Positions 46,031-55,410 of a stretch of DNA of 64,000 bases are shown here, in pieces. The notes under the pieces are model-generated. The model ran no database searches. It saw only the letters and a list, made by a program, of their open reading frames with translations, and was not told the origin of the DNA. Both the position numbers and the translations under genes were made by a program. Every line of letters begins with the position of its first letter. The stretch's first letter is position 1. This DNA comes from Burkholderiales bacterium (GTDB lineage Bacteria > Pseudomonadota > Gammaproteobacteria > Burkholderiales > Burkholderiaceae_C): NCBI GenBank assembly GCA_016219375.1, contig JACRNC010000020.1:124001-188000 (forward strand), written 5' to 3'.

Positions 46031-46747
46031 TCAGCCGCGCTTGCGCGACAGCCTCTTGTCGATCTCTGCCGCCGGCATGGCGCCGGATGAGCGGGTGCCG
46101 TCCTCGAAGATCATCGTCGGCGTGGCGCGGATGCGGAACTGCTGGGCCAGCGCCAGGTTGCGCTCCAGCGGCGTGTTGCAGGCCATGCCCATGAAGCGCG
46201 GCGGCGGCGTGTTGGCCAGCATCCAGTTGCGCCAGGTGGCGGTGCGGTCCTTGGCGCACCAGATGTTGCGCGCCTTGGTGGTCGAGTCTGCGCCCAGGAT
46301 GGGGATGAGGAAGGTGTAGACCGTCACGTCCTGCAGGCCTTGAAGGTCGCGCTCCAGCTGGTGGCAATAGGTGCAGTTGGGGTCGGCGAAGACGGCCACG
46401 CGGCGCTTGCCGCTGCCGCTCTTCCAGATGATGGCGTCGGCCAGCGGCAGCTTGTCGAAGGGCACGGCCGACAGGCGCTCGACGCGCTCTTCGGTCAGGT
46501 TGCGCGCCGCACGGGTGTCGATCAGGTCGCCGCGCAGCAGGTAGTCGCCGTCAGCGTCGGTGTAGAACACCTGCGTGCCCACGCGCACCTCGAACAGGCC
46601 CTTCATCGGCGCCGGCCGCACTTCGTCGATGGCGCCCAGCTCGGGCAGGCGGGCGGGAAGGTTGCGGCGGATCTCGGCTTCGCCGGCCTGGGCGGCGATG
46701 AGCGGCGCGGCGGCCAGCGCCAGCGTGATCAGTGAACGGGGGGTCAA
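46031..46747 (-). CDS. dsbC: DsbC-family thiol:disulfide isomerase
   Basis: A 238-residue periplasmic protein that reshuffles wrong disulfides. A TTG start at 46747 is chosen because AAGGAG sits 7 bases before it and it gives a clean signal peptide (SLITLALAAAPLIAAQAG). The N-terminal dimer domain is followed by a thioredoxin domain with active site CTYC (near 126) and a cis-Pro segment RATPTMIFEDG. It lies 85 bases downstream of the UbiH-family gene, a common pairing. Confidence 0.93.
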   Translation of the reverse strand: MTPRSLITLALAAAPLIAAQAGEAEIRRNLPARLPELGAIDEVRPAPMKGLFEVRVGTQVFYTDADGDYLLRGDLIDTRAARNLTEERVERLSAVPFDKLPLADAIIWKSGSGKRRVAVFADPNCTYCHQLERDLQGLQDVTVYTFLIPILGADSTTKARNIWCAKDRTATWRNWMLANTPPPRFMGMACNTPLERNLALAQQFRIRATPTMIFEDGTRSSGAMPAAEIDKRLSRKRG

Positions 46748-46832
46748 GTCACTCTCCTTGAGAGAAGGGGCAGACGGCCGCAGCGGCGCGCGCGGCATGG
46801 CGGCAATGGCTCAGGGCGGCCTGCCTGGTGTT

Positions 46833-47963
46833 TCAGTCCAGCGCGCGGCCGACCAGCCAGCGCTTGACGGGCGGCAGCGCACCCAGCGCGGTCATGCCGC
46901 GGTTGCGCAGCTCGCGCAGCGGCGCGGCCGGGTTGGCAAACAGATGCAGCAGGCCGTCGGTCAGGCCGGCCATGGCAGCGGTGGGCGCGGCGCGCTCGCG
47001 CACGTAGCGGCGCAGCAGGCGCTCATCGCCCGGCGAGCGCCAGGGCTCGTGGCGGCGGGCTTCGCCCAGCACGCGGGCCAGGGTGTCCACGTCGGCCAGC
47101 CCCAGGTTGAGCCCCTGCCCGGCCAGCGGATGGACCTGGTGCGCGGCATCGCCCACCACCACCCAGCCCGGGCCGCACCAGCGCTCCACCTTGACCAACG
47201 ACAGCGGCCAGCCGGCGCGGGCCGAGCCCAGGCGCAGCGCGCCGGCCGCGCCGCCGGTGGCGGCATTGAGCTCGGCCTCGAAGGCCGCATCGTCCAGCGC
47301 CAGCAGGCGCTGGGCCTGGGCATGCGGCTGCGACCACACCAGGCCGTAGGAGCGGCCGGGCTCCGGCCGGTCGAAAGGCAGCAGAGCCAGGATGTCGGGC
47401 GAGCGGAACCACTGCCGCGCCACGCCGGCATGCGGCCGGTCGGCCACCAGGCGCGCGGCCAACGCGGTGTGGCCGTACTCCTGCCGGCGCACGCCCGCGT
47501 CCAGCGCCGCGCGGGTGGCCGAGCGGGCGCCTTCGCAGATGGCCACAAGGGGCGCGGCGGCGGCTGCCGGGTCATCCTCGGGCACCACGGCCACGTGGGC
47601 CGCATAGCGCAGCGCCTGTGCCAGCGCCTCGTCCAACGCCTGGGCATCCACGATCCAGGCCAGCTCGGTCTCGCACTGCTCCCAGGCCGAGAAGGCGATG
47701 TGCCCGCCGTCGTCGCCGCAGACCTGCATGTCGAGCACACGGGTGGCAGCGTCGCCGGCATGCAGCAGCGCATCCCACACCTTGATGCGCGACAGCAGCT
47801 TCACCGCGCGGGCATTGAGCGCATAGGTGCGCAGATCGCCGGGCCGCGCGGTGCGAGCCGCATCGCCGGTCAGCGCGACGCGCCAGCCCTGGGCCGACAG
47901 CGCCAGCGCCAGCGCGCGGCCCGCCGGGCCCTGGCCGCGCACGCAGATGTCATGTGCATTCAT
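46833..47963 (-). CDS. UbiH/UbiF family FAD-dependent hydroxylase
   Basis: A 376-residue flavin monooxygenase of ubiquinone synthesis. The FAD fold CVRGQGPAGRALALALSAQGW is at residue 7 (Arg where many have Gly/Ala), and the second FAD motif VVVGDAAHQVHPLAGQGLNLGLADV near 285. The middle DDG/DG motif is weak. Which ring position it hydroxylates cannot be told from sequence alone. ATG 47963 fits the family N-terminus. Confidence 0.88.
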   Translation of the reverse strand: MNAHDICVRGQGPAGRALALALSAQGWRVALTGDAARTARPGDLRTYALNARAVKLLSRIKVWDALLHAGDAATRVLDMQVCGDDGGHIAFSAWEQCETELAWIVDAQALDEALAQALRYAAHVAVVPEDDPAAAAAPLVAICEGARSATRAALDAGVRRQEYGHTALAARLVADRPHAGVARQWFRSPDILALLPFDRPEPGRSYGLVWSQPHAQAQRLLALDDAAFEAELNAATGGAAGALRLGSARAGWPLSLVKVERWCGPGWVVVGDAAHQVHPLAGQGLNLGLADVDTLARVLGEARRHEPWRSPGDERLLRRYVRERAAPTAAMAGLTDGLLHLFANPAAPLRELRNRGMTALGALPPVKRWLVGRALD

Positions 47964-48297
47964 AGGCCGGCCATTCTGCCCCCGTGGCCTGAGGCCAACG
48001 GCCGCATCGGCCGGCATCCCTGGCGGCAGCGTCTCTTCAGGCCGCAGACGGGCGCAGGGCAGCGCCCTCACCCGGGTTCCCACCCTCATCCAGCGCCGCG
48101 TTGCGCACCGTGTGGGCTGGTCGCAACAAGGTGGGGCGGGCTTCCACGCAGCAGCACCGGGAGAGCATCAAAGCGCGCCAATGCGTGACGCATTTCCCGC
48201 TTTGCGCCCGCTGGCCTTCCTGCCATGATGCGCCCCACCATTGCACCCAGGGCCCGGACGCATGAGCCTGCAAGGCACGCCTACCCCGGAGAACGCG
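47964..48297. other. Divergent region with nested inverted repeat
   Basis: This region between the UbiH-type gene and the hybrid kinase has no gene that I can support. At 48180-48194 is AATGCG-TGA-CGCATT, and outside it AAAGCG (48170-48175) pairs with CGCTTT (48198-48203). The two nested inverted repeats form a 34-base symmetrical element about 95 bases before the kinase start, suitable for a dimeric regulator. Confidence 0.45.
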
Positions 48298-50307
48298 ATG
48301 GCCGCCTCGATGCCATCGAGTCCCACCCCGCCCGCCCGCGAGGACCGCTTCCTCTCATTGATCGAGCGACGCAGCGCGCTCGGCATGTTCGCCATTGCCA
48401 CGCTGGCGCTGTCGCTGGTGTGGATCAGCGAATCGCTGATGGGCGTGATCGAGCCGCACGACCGCTGGGCCATGCCCCTGCTGGCCGCGCTGATGGGCGT
48501 GCTCTTCATCGTGCTGCTGCGCCGGCCGGCCAGCCTGATCGTCGTGCAGCGCCTGGGCGCGGTCGGCGTGTCGGTGTACTTCCTGGTCAGCGCCGTGGCC
48601 GTGCTGGTCATCGGCGACCGGCCGGTCAGCCCCTACTGGATCACGACGATGTTCCAGTGGCTGCCGCCGCTGTACCTGCTGCTGTTCGCCACCTGGCCGG
48701 CGCGCTGGGCGCTGCTGCTGGCCCTGGGCCTGTTCTGCGGCGTGGCCACGCCGGCGGTGTACGCGTCGCAGGTGCAGGTGGCCGAGTGGCGCAGCGCCAT
48801 GTGGCCGGTGCTGGTCAACGGCGTCATCGCGCAGGCCATGTTCCTGCTCGGGCTGATGAGCCTGGCGCGGCTGCGCCGGGGGCTGAGCAACATCGTCTTT
48901 CGCAGCACCGTGCCGCCGGCGGCCACCCACGATGCCACCGAGGCCATCGAGACCTGGGTGGCCCAGCGCACCGCCGAGCTGGCCCGGGCCAAGGACGCGG
49001 CCGAGGCCGCATCGCAGGCCAAGAGCCGCTTCCTGGCCGTGATGAGCCACGAGCTGCGCACGCCGCTGCACGCGGTGCTGGCGTCTGCCGAGCTGCTGCG
49101 GGACACCCACCCCGCGCCGCAGGACGCCGACGGCCGCGCGCGCGAGGAGGCGCTGATCGACACCATCAGCGCCAGCGGCCGCCATCTGCTGACGCTGATC
49201 GACCAGGTGCTGGAGCTCTCGCGCATCGAGGCCGGCAAGCTGGAGCTGGCCGACGGCCCGCTGGACCTGGGCGACGTGGCCCGTCAGGCCGTGCGCGCCG
49301 TGCATCCGCAGGCCGAGGCCAAGGACCTGCTGCTGGTCTGCCAGCTCGACCCGCAGCTGCATCTGCAGCGCCGCGGCGACGCCCTGCGGCTGACCCAGGT
49401 GCTGATCAACCTGATGGCCAATGCCGTCAAGTTCACCGAGCGCGGCAGCGTCTCGCTGACCGTACAGCCGGGCCCCGGCCCGCACGACGTGCGCTTCATC
49501 GTGCGCGACACCGGCCCGGGCCTCACGCCCGAGCAGCAGGCCCGCGTGTTCGACGCCTTCCACCAGGTCGATGCGCAGAGCACCCGCCAGAACGGCGGCG
49601 CCGGCCTGGGCCTGACCATCACCCGCGAGCTGGTGCAGCTCATGCGCGGCGAGGTGCAGCTCAGCAGCCGCGGCGTGGGCACCGAGGTGGCCATCCGCGT
49701 GCCGCTGCCGCTGCGCCAGAGCGGCACCGCGGCTGCTGCCGGGGCGACGCCGGCCCCTTCTGCTTCTGCTTCTTCGTCTTCATCTTCTTCCTTGGGCCGG
49801 GTGGCAACGGGCGGCACGGCGGCGGCGCTTGCGCCGCAGCACGGACCTGCCGAGCAGGCCGATCCGGCCGCCCGCCCCGCCCCGGATGCCCTGGCCGGCG
49901 TGCGCGTGCTCGTCGTCGAGGACGACCCGGTCAACAGCATGCTGGCCATCGAGATGCTGCGCAGCGCCGGCGCCGACGTGGACACGGTGGATTCCGGCCC
50001 TGCCGCACTGGCCTGGCTGCGCGCCCAGCCGGCCGACGTGGTGCTGATGGACTGGCGCATGCCCGGCATGGACGGGCTGGAGGCCACGCGCCGCATCCGC
50101 GCCGGCCAGGCCGGCCCGGCTGCGCGCCGGGTGCCGGTCATCGGCCTGACGGCCAACGCGTTTGCCGAGGACCGCCAGGCCTGCCTGGACGCCGGCATGG
50201 ACCACGTGCTGACCAAGCCCATCGAGCGCAACCGCATGCTGCACGACGTGCGTCAGTGGGCCAAGTCGGCCGAGTCGGCCCGCGCGCCGGCGCCGATCGG
50301 CGGCTGA
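48298..50307 (+). CDS. Hybrid sensor histidine kinase/response regulator
   Basis: A 669-residue inner-membrane kinase. Five or six hydrophobic helices occupy about residues 25-205 with only short loops, so the signal is probably read within or near the membrane. The dimerisation domain has MSHELRTPLH with the phospho-His, then ATPase motifs NAVKFTERG, DTGPGL and GGAGLGLTI. After a Ser/Ala linker comes a receiver with VEDDPVNSML, the acceptor Asp in VLMDWRMPGMDG, and Lys in TKPIE. No output-domain regulator is adjacent. ATG 48298 is preceded by GGAGAA; ATG 48262 is a longer option. Confidence 0.92.
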   Translation: MAASMPSSPTPPAREDRFLSLIERRSALGMFAIATLALSLVWISESLMGVIEPHDRWAMPLLAALMGVLFIVLLRRPASLIVVQRLGAVGVSVYFLVSAVAVLVIGDRPVSPYWITTMFQWLPPLYLLLFATWPARWALLLALGLFCGVATPAVYASQVQVAEWRSAMWPVLVNGVIAQAMFLLGLMSLARLRRGLSNIVFRSTVPPAATHDATEAIETWVAQRTAELARAKDAAEAASQAKSRFLAVMSHELRTPLHAVLASAELLRDTHPAPQDADGRAREEALIDTISASGRHLLTLIDQVLELSRIEAGKLELADGPLDLGDVARQAVRAVHPQAEAKDLLLVCQLDPQLHLQRRGDALRLTQVLINLMANAVKFTERGSVSLTVQPGPGPHDVRFIVRDTGPGLTPEQQARVFDAFHQVDAQSTRQNGGAGLGLTITRELVQLMRGEVQLSSRGVGTEVAIRVPLPLRQSGTAAAAGATPAPSASASSSSSSSLGRVATGGTAAALAPQHGPAEQADPAARPAPDALAGVRVLVVEDDPVNSMLAIEMLRSAGADVDTVDSGPAALAWLRAQPADVVLMDWRMPGMDGLEATRRIRAGQAGPAARRVPVIGLTANAFAEDRQACLDAGMDHVLTKPIERNRMLHDVRQWAKSAESARAPAPIGG

Positions 50308-50446
50308 GCGGCCGACGCCCGCCCGTCGCACTCGTCGCAATCGTCGCGGCCATCCCCCATCCTGCGTCCCGACCACGACTCATTGCCCGCGACTCCGCCC
50401 GCGCGGGCAAGGCATGTCAACCGGCGGCGGCCCGCGCCCCCGCGCC

Positions 50447-50452
50447 TAAAAT
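50447..50452 (+). promoter_or_regulatory. Possible -10 box for ychF
   Basis: TAAAAT at 50447-50452 is the only AT-rich hexamer in the 262-base gap before ychF, 118 bases upstream of its start. No matching -35 box is seen at 16-18 bases, so the assignment is weak. Confidence 0.25.
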
Positions 50453-50569
50453 TGCGCCCCTCGTCCCGGGCTGCGCGCCGCCGTGCCGCAGCCATCCGGC
50501 CGGCCACCGCGCGCCGGCCCGCCCTCCCCGACCCGCGCCGCCGCCCGGCGCCCCATCCGGACCGCCCCC

Positions 50570-51664
50570 ATGAGCCTCAAATGCGGCATCGTCGGCCTGC
50601 CCAACGTCGGCAAGTCGACCCTCTTCAACGCGCTGACCAAGGCCGGCATCGCCGCCGAGAACTACCCCTTCTGCACCATCGAGCCCAACGTCGGCGTGGT
50701 CGAGCTGCCCGACCCCCGGCTGCAGCAGCTGGCCGACATCGTCAAGCCTGAGCGCGTGGTGCCGGCCATCGTCGAGTTCGTCGACATCGCCGGCCTGGTG
50801 GCCGGTGCGTCCAAGGGCGAAGGCCTGGGCAACCAGTTCCTGGCCCACATCCGCGAGACGGATGCCATCGTCAACGTCGTGCGCTGCTTCGAGGACGAGA
50901 ACGTCGTGCACGTGGCCGGCAAGGTGGACCCGATCGCCGACATCGAGGTCATCCAGACCGAGCTCTGCCTGGCCGACCTGGCCACCGTGGAAAAGAGCCT
51001 GCAGCGCTACCAGAAGGTGGCCAAGGCCGGCGGCGACAAGGAGGCCCAGCGCCTGGTCGAGGTGCTCAAGAAGTGCGAGGCCGCGCTCAACGAAGGCCGC
51101 CCGGTGCGCGCCATCGACTTCAGCAAGGAAGAGCAGCTCGTGCTCAAGCCGCTGTGCCTGATCACCGCCAAGCCGGCGATGTTCGTCGGCAACGTGGCCG
51201 AGGACGGCTTCGAGAACAACCCCTTCCTCGACCGCCTGAAGGACTACGCGGCCAAGCAGAGCGCCCCGGTGGTCGCCATCTGCGCCAAGACCGAGGCCGA
51301 GCTGGCCGACATGAGCGACGAGGACAAGGTCATGTTCCTGCAGGAGATGGGGCAGGACGAGCCGGGTCTGAACCGCCTCATCCGCGCCGCCTTCAAGCTG
51401 CTCGGCCTGCAGACCTACTTCACCGCGGGCGTCAAGGAAGTGCGCGCCTGGACGGTGCCCATCGGCGCCACCGCGCCGCAGGCCGCGGGCGTCATCCACA
51501 CCGACTTCGAGCGCGGCTTCATCCGCTCGCAGACCATCGCCTTCGACGACTTCATCGCCTACAAGGGCGAGCAAGGCGCGAAGGACGCCGGGAAGATGCG
51601 CGCCGAAGGCAAGGACTACGTCGTCAAGGACGGCGACGTGCTGCACTTCCTCTTCAACGTCTGA
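50570..51664 (+). CDS. ychF: Redox-regulated ATPase YchF (Obg family)
   Basis: A 364-residue P-loop ATPase of the Obg family that binds ribosomes and affects the oxidative stress response. G1 [15 protein letters not shown]3 [20 protein letters not shown] and the ATP-specific base-recognition region are clear; a TGS domain ends the protein ([18 protein letters not shown]). Length and start at ATG 50570 match the family closely. Confidence 0.97.
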   Translation: MSLKCGIVGLPNVGKSTLFNALTKAGIAAENYPFCTIEPNVGVVELPDPRLQQLADIVKPERVVPAIVEFVDIAGLVAGASKGEGLGNQFLAHIRETDAIVNVVRCFEDENVVHVAGKVDPIADIEVIQTELCLADLATVEKSLQRYQKVAKAGGDKEAQRLVEVLKKCEAALNEGRPVRAIDFSKEEQLVLKPLCLITAKPAMFVGNVAEDGFENNPFLDRLKDYAAKQSAPVVAICAKTEAELADMSDEDKVMFLQEMGQDEPGLNRLIRAAFKLLGLQTYFTAGVKEVRAWTVPIGATAPQAAGVIHTDFERGFIRSQTIAFDDFIAYKGEQGAKDAGKMRAEGKDYVVKDGDVLHFLFNV

Positions 51665-51689
51665 GTCGCCACCCGGTCGCCTGCACCAC

Positions 51690-51710
51690 AAGCCGCGCAT
51701 CGCGCGGCTT
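51690..51710 (+). terminator. Hairpin after ychF
   Basis: AAGCCGCGC and GCGCGGCTT make a 9-base-pair stem with a 3-base loop, 26 bases after the ychF stop, followed by TGTGCC. The stem is strong but the U-tract is short. It probably ends most ychF transcripts. Confidence 0.5.
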
Positions 51711-51779
51711 TGTGCCATCTGGGCGACTGGGAGACTGGGCGGAAGCCACAGCGCCTGGCGGCAGCACCTGCTCGCCACC

Positions 51780-52682
51780 ATGTCCGCCGTGCCACCCGTG
51801 GACAGCCGAATGATGAACAACCACGACGCTCCACTGCGGCGCTCGCACGGCTTGGCGGCCTGCTGGCTCGCCTGCCTGCTCGCCGCCATTCCGGCCTGGG
51901 GAGCAGACGCCGCTGCATCCACTGCAGACCTGCCCGCCGGCCCGGCCGCATCCACGCCGGCCGGCCCCACCCGGCTGCAGGCCGTCGAGACCCCGCAGCC
52001 CATGTACCCGCCCGCCGCCCGCGCGGCCGGGCATCAAGGCACGGTGGTGATCGGCGTGCTGGTGTCCGAGCGCGGCGAGCTGCTGCAGGCCAAGGTGCAG
52101 CGCAGCTCGCGCTCGCCCTTGCTCGACCAGGCGGCGCTGGACGCCGTGCGCCGCTGGCGCTTCAAGCCCGCCACCGACCCGCTGGGCCAGCCCATCGAGG
52201 CCGCAGCCAGCGTGCCCTTCGTCTTCCGCAAGGACAGCGCCGCCTCCCTGCCGCGCAAGCGCTGCGCCGAGCTCACCGCCGACCTCAAGCGCTGGCGCAC
52301 GCTGGAGCCCGACGCGCCGCTGCAGCAGGCCGATGTCTACCCGCTGGCTCAGCAGCTGGCCCTGGGCGGGCTCAGCACCGCCGCCTCCCTCAAGCAGACG
52401 CTGGAGCACTTCCCGCAGGCCTTCGAGCAGGCCGCGCAGCGCTGCGCACAGCAGCCCAAGGCACGGGTGATGGACGAAATCCGGCTGCGGCTGCGGGCCC
52501 TGGCGCAGGTGCCGCCTGCCGAGCCGGCGGCATCAAGCACCCCGTCAGCCGGGCCGGCGTCTGGAACACAGTCCGGAACACAGCCGCAGACCGCGGCCGC
52601 TGCGGCCTCCAGCACGAGCGCCGCCCCTGCGGCTTCCGCCACTCCTGCGGCTTCAGGCGCAAGCGCCGACCGCATTCGCTGA
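51780..52682 (+). CDS. Secreted protein with a TonB C-terminal-type domain
   Basis: A 300-residue protein. A hydrophobic stretch LAACWLACLLAAIPAWGADA near residues 25-44 looks like a cleavable signal. Residues about 68-145 form a TonB_C-like domain: PQPMYPPAARAAGHQGTVVIGVLVSERG and ALDAVRRWRFKPATD. After it comes a helical segment with two Cys and an Ala/Ser/Pro-rich tail. Unlike true TonB, the domain is central and no permanent anchor or long Pro spacer precedes it. ATG 51810 is an alternative start. Confidence 0.78.
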   Translation: MSAVPPVDSRMMNNHDAPLRRSHGLAACWLACLLAAIPAWGADAAASTADLPAGPAASTPAGPTRLQAVETPQPMYPPAARAAGHQGTVVIGVLVSERGELLQAKVQRSSRSPLLDQAALDAVRRWRFKPATDPLGQPIEAAASVPFVFRKDSAASLPRKRCAELTADLKRWRTLEPDAPLQQADVYPLAQQLALGGLSTAASLKQTLEHFPQAFEQAAQRCAQQPKARVMDEIRLRLRALAQVPPAEPAASSTPSAGPASGTQSGTQPQTAAAAASSTSAAPAASATPAASGASADRIR

Positions 52683-52701
52683 AGCACTCCAGCCGGCCAA
52701 G

Positions 52702-52735
52702 AAAAAAGCCCCAAGTGAGGCGATCACTTGGGGCT
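52702..52735 (-). terminator. Intrinsic terminator of tRNA-Ser
   Basis: AGCCCCAAGTGA pairs with TCACTTGGGGCT (12 base pairs, 5-base loop) and on the minus strand is followed by TTTTT. It lies 7 bases after the tRNA end. Read on the plus strand it could also stop transcription coming from the TonB-domain gene. Confidence 0.85.
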
Positions 52736-52740
52736 CTTGT

Positions 52741-52832
<92 letters not shown>

Positions 52833-52845
52833 GGAAAAGCCGGCG

Positions 52846-52851
52846 ATTGTA
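52846..52851 (-). promoter_or_regulatory. -10 box for tRNA-Ser
   Basis: TACAAT on the minus strand lies 14 bases before the mature tRNA 5' end, the right place for a sigma-70 -10 element of a tRNA gene. The -35 region at 17-18 bases (CACGGC) is poor. Confidence 0.4.
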
Positions 52852-52947
52852 GCGCGTCTTCTGTGTCCGCCGTGACGGGGCGGGGCGCAAGTGTCGCATC
52901 GGCGGGGCCAGCAGGCTTGTCTGCCCCACCGTGCGCGGTGCGCCTGT

Positions 52948-54147
52948 TCAGTTGATCGCCACGCGCTGGCCGTCGCGGTAGACGTAGAGCGTGAGGGCCG
53001 GGTTCTTCAGCTCGCCATTGGGCTCGAACTGGATGCGGGCCGCGGACACGCCCTTGGTGTAGTCGGTCTCGAAGATCTTGGGGCCGTAGACCTTGGGGTC
53101 GATGGACTCGGCGCGCTTCATGGCATCGGCCAGCACCATCGCGGCGTCGTAGGCGTAGGCGGCGTAGAGCTGGAAGTGGCCGAAGCGCTGCTCGAAGCGC
53201 TGGCGCCAAGCGCGGCCTTCCGGGCGCTTCTCGAGGGATGCGCCGCCGACCGCGCAGACCACGTTGGCCAGCGTGCGGGCGTTGGAGGCGAGCTGCGGCA
53301 GCTCGGCCGTGCATACGCCGTCGCCGCCGAACAGCGTCACCTTGCTCATGCCCAGCTGCTGCATCTGGCGCAGCATGGGGCCGGCCTGCGGGCCCATGCC
53401 GCCGAAGAAGATGGCCTCCGGCTTGCGCGCCTTGATGGCGGTGAGGATGGCCATGAAGTCGGTGGCCTTGTCGTTGGTGTACTGCTCGGCCACCACCTCC
53501 ATGCCGCTGGCCAGCGCCGTCTTCTTGAACACGCCGGCCACGCCTTTGCCGTAGGCGGTGCGATCGTCGATGATGGCCACGCGCTTGAGCTTCATCGTCT
53601 GCGCGGCATGGCGGGCCAGCGCGGCGCCCAGCGCATCGTCGTTGGCCAGCATGCGGAAGGTGCCGCGGTAGCCGGCCTGGGTGAGCGCCGGGTTGGTGGC
53701 CGAGGGCGTGATCTGCGGGATGCCGCAGGCGTTGTAGATCTTGGCCGCCGGGATGGTGGTGCCCGAGTTGAGGTGGCCGATGACGCCGGCGACCTTGGCA
53801 TCGCAGAGCTTCTGCGCCGCGGCGGTGCCCTGCTTGGGCTCGGCCGCGTCGTCCTCGGGCACCAGCTGGAAGCGCACCTTCTTGCCGCCGATGGTCAGGT
53901 TCTGCGCGTTGAGGTCGTCCAGCGCCAGGCGGACGCCGTTCTCGTTGTCCTTGCCGAAGTTGGCCTGCGGGCCCGACAGCGGCGCGACGTGGCCGATGCG
54001 CACGGTGACGACGTTCTGCTGCGCCTGGGCTGTGCCGGCGGCCAGCAGCGTGGCGGCAAGCAGCGCCAGGGTTCGAGGCACCGTCCGAGACAGCGGCGGG
54101 GACAGCGGATGAAGCAGCGGATAAAGGCGGGTTGCGGCCGGGATCAT
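52948..54147 (-). CDS. Branched-chain amino acid ABC transporter substrate-binding protein (LivJ type)
   Basis: A 399-residue periplasmic binding protein. A signal peptide ends at AGTAQA before QQNVVTVRIGHVAPLSGPQANFG, the typical LivJ-family start; GVIGHLNSGTTIPAAKIY and IDDRTAYGKGVAGVFKK follow. The ligand could be a branched-chain amino acid or a related compound. AGGAG precedes ATG 54147. No permease or ATPase gene is next to it in this window, so it works with a transporter encoded elsewhere. Confidence 0.93.
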   Translation of the reverse strand: MIPAATRLYPLLHPLSPPLSRTVPRTLALLAATLLAAGTAQAQQNVVTVRIGHVAPLSGPQANFGKDNENGVRLALDDLNAQNLTIGGKKVRFQLVPEDDAAEPKQGTAAAQKLCDAKVAGVIGHLNSGTTIPAAKIYNACGIPQITPSATNPALTQAGYRGTFRMLANDDALGAALARHAAQTMKLKRVAIIDDRTAYGKGVAGVFKKTALASGMEVVAEQYTNDKATDFMAILTAIKARKPEAIFFGGMGPQAGPMLRQMQQLGMSKVTLFGGDGVCTAELPQLASNARTLANVVCAVGGASLEKRPEGRAWRQRFEQRFGHFQLYAAYAYDAAMVLADAMKRAESIDPKVYGPKIFETDYTKGVSAARIQFEPNGELKNPALTLYVYRDGQRVAIN

Positions 54148-54276
54148 GGAGCTCTCCTTTCGGTGTGCGTTCGATCGGATCGGTGGGGCCGGGCGGCGTT
54201 CAGCGGTCCGGCCGTGTGCGCGGCGTGCGGATGCTGACTGGAAGCAGGCCGCCCGGAGATGACCGTGGCGCGCCGC

Positions 54277-55410
54277 TCACCGGCTGCGCTGGCGGGCCAG
54301 CTCCTGGGCGACGGCGCGGGCGACGATGTCACGCAGCGTGGCGGCCATCTCCTGGCGGGCGCCGCGGACCAGCTCGTCGGTGACGCGGGCCAGCACCGGG
54401 CCCAGGGCCTCGCGCAGGCGGAATTCGAGCATGGCGTCGGCGTGGCGCTGCACGTCGGCCAGCACCTGCTGCACGAGCTGCTCCTCGCGCCAGGTCTCGG
54501 GCAAGGCGGCGCTGGCCGGCGCGGGTGGGGGCTCGGCCGGGGCGCCGGCCTGATCCGCGGGCGCTGCCGTGACCGTAGCCATGACGCCCGGTGCCGGAGG
54601 CTGGGGCAGCGCGGACGGGGCCGCCGGGGGCCAGTCGTCCAGCGCCTGCGACAGCACGGGCAGCGCGGCGGTCGGCGTGGCGGCGGTCGGCGAGGACGTG
54701 AGGGGCGGCAGGCCCGGTGGCAGACCGGACGGCACCGCGGTCGGCACGGCGGACGACATCGCGGACGGGGCGGACGCGTCGAGGGCGGCATGGGCCGGCC
54801 CCGGACCCGGCTCACCCGGCACGGCAGCCGCCCGGCCGGCCAGCAGGAAGGCCGGCAGGTCCGGGTCGGCGCGCCAGGTGGCCGGCGGGGCGGCAAACAC
54901 GGGCGAGACGGGCGCGGGCTCGGTGGCGGGCGCAGGCTCGGTGACTGGCGCGGCCCCGGTAACGGGCGGCTGTGCGTCGAGCGGTGCGTGCGCGGGGGCA
55001 GCCTCGGGCTGGCCCGGGCCGGTCGCCGCATGGGGTGCGCGCTCATCGGGCAAGGGCAACGGCGAGGCTGCGACGGCGGGCGCCGCATGCGGCTCGGCAG
55101 GGCCCGGCGGCGTCCCGGACGCGGGCTGCTCAAGGGCCGGCGGGGCCGCAGCGGAGAGGGGGTCGCGGAGGGGGTCGGAGAGGTCGGGATAGCGGCCCGC
55201 GTCGTCGGGCGCGGCTGCGCCGGGGGCAGCCGCCTGCTCCAGCGCGGCCGGCTGGGTCGCGGTCCAGGGCTCGACCGGCGCGGGCGCGTCCTCCAGCGAC
55301 AGGCCGCCCGCCTCGTCGGGGCCCAGCTCGATGACCTCGGTCAGCGTGGGCACGTGGCTGGGCGGCACGCGCGGGCCCTGGCCCAAGGGTGGCGGCGGAG
55401 GCGGCGTCAC
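54277..55410 (-). CDS. Ala/Pro-rich protein with a helical C-terminal domain, DUF2486-like position
   Basis: A 377-residue protein of unknown function. From GTG 55410, overlapping the holC stop (GTGA), residues 1-290 are Pro/Ala-rich and probably disordered. The last 70 residues (LPETWREEQLVQQVLADVQRH through ARAVAQELARQRSR) are a clean amphipathic helix region. A protein of this kind (DUF2486) follows holC in Burkholderia, so this may be its counterpart; the assignment rests on position and composition. Confidence 0.6.
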   Translation of the reverse strand: MTPPPPPPLGQGPRVPPSHVPTLTEVIELGPDEAGGLSLEDAPAPVEPWTATQPAALEQAAAPGAAAPDDAGRYPDLSDPLRDPLSAAAPPALEQPASGTPPGPAEPHAAPAVAASPLPLPDERAPHAATGPGQPEAAPAHAPLDAQPPVTGAAPVTEPAPATEPAPVSPVFAAPPATWRADPDLPAFLLAGRAAAVPGEPGPGPAHAALDASAPSAMSSAVPTAVPSGLPPGLPPLTSSPTAATPTAALPVLSQALDDWPPAAPSALPQPPAPGVMATVTAAPADQAGAPAEPPPAPASAALPETWREEQLVQQVLADVQRHADAMLEFRLREALGPVLARVTDELVRGARQEMAATLRDIVARAVAQELARQRSR

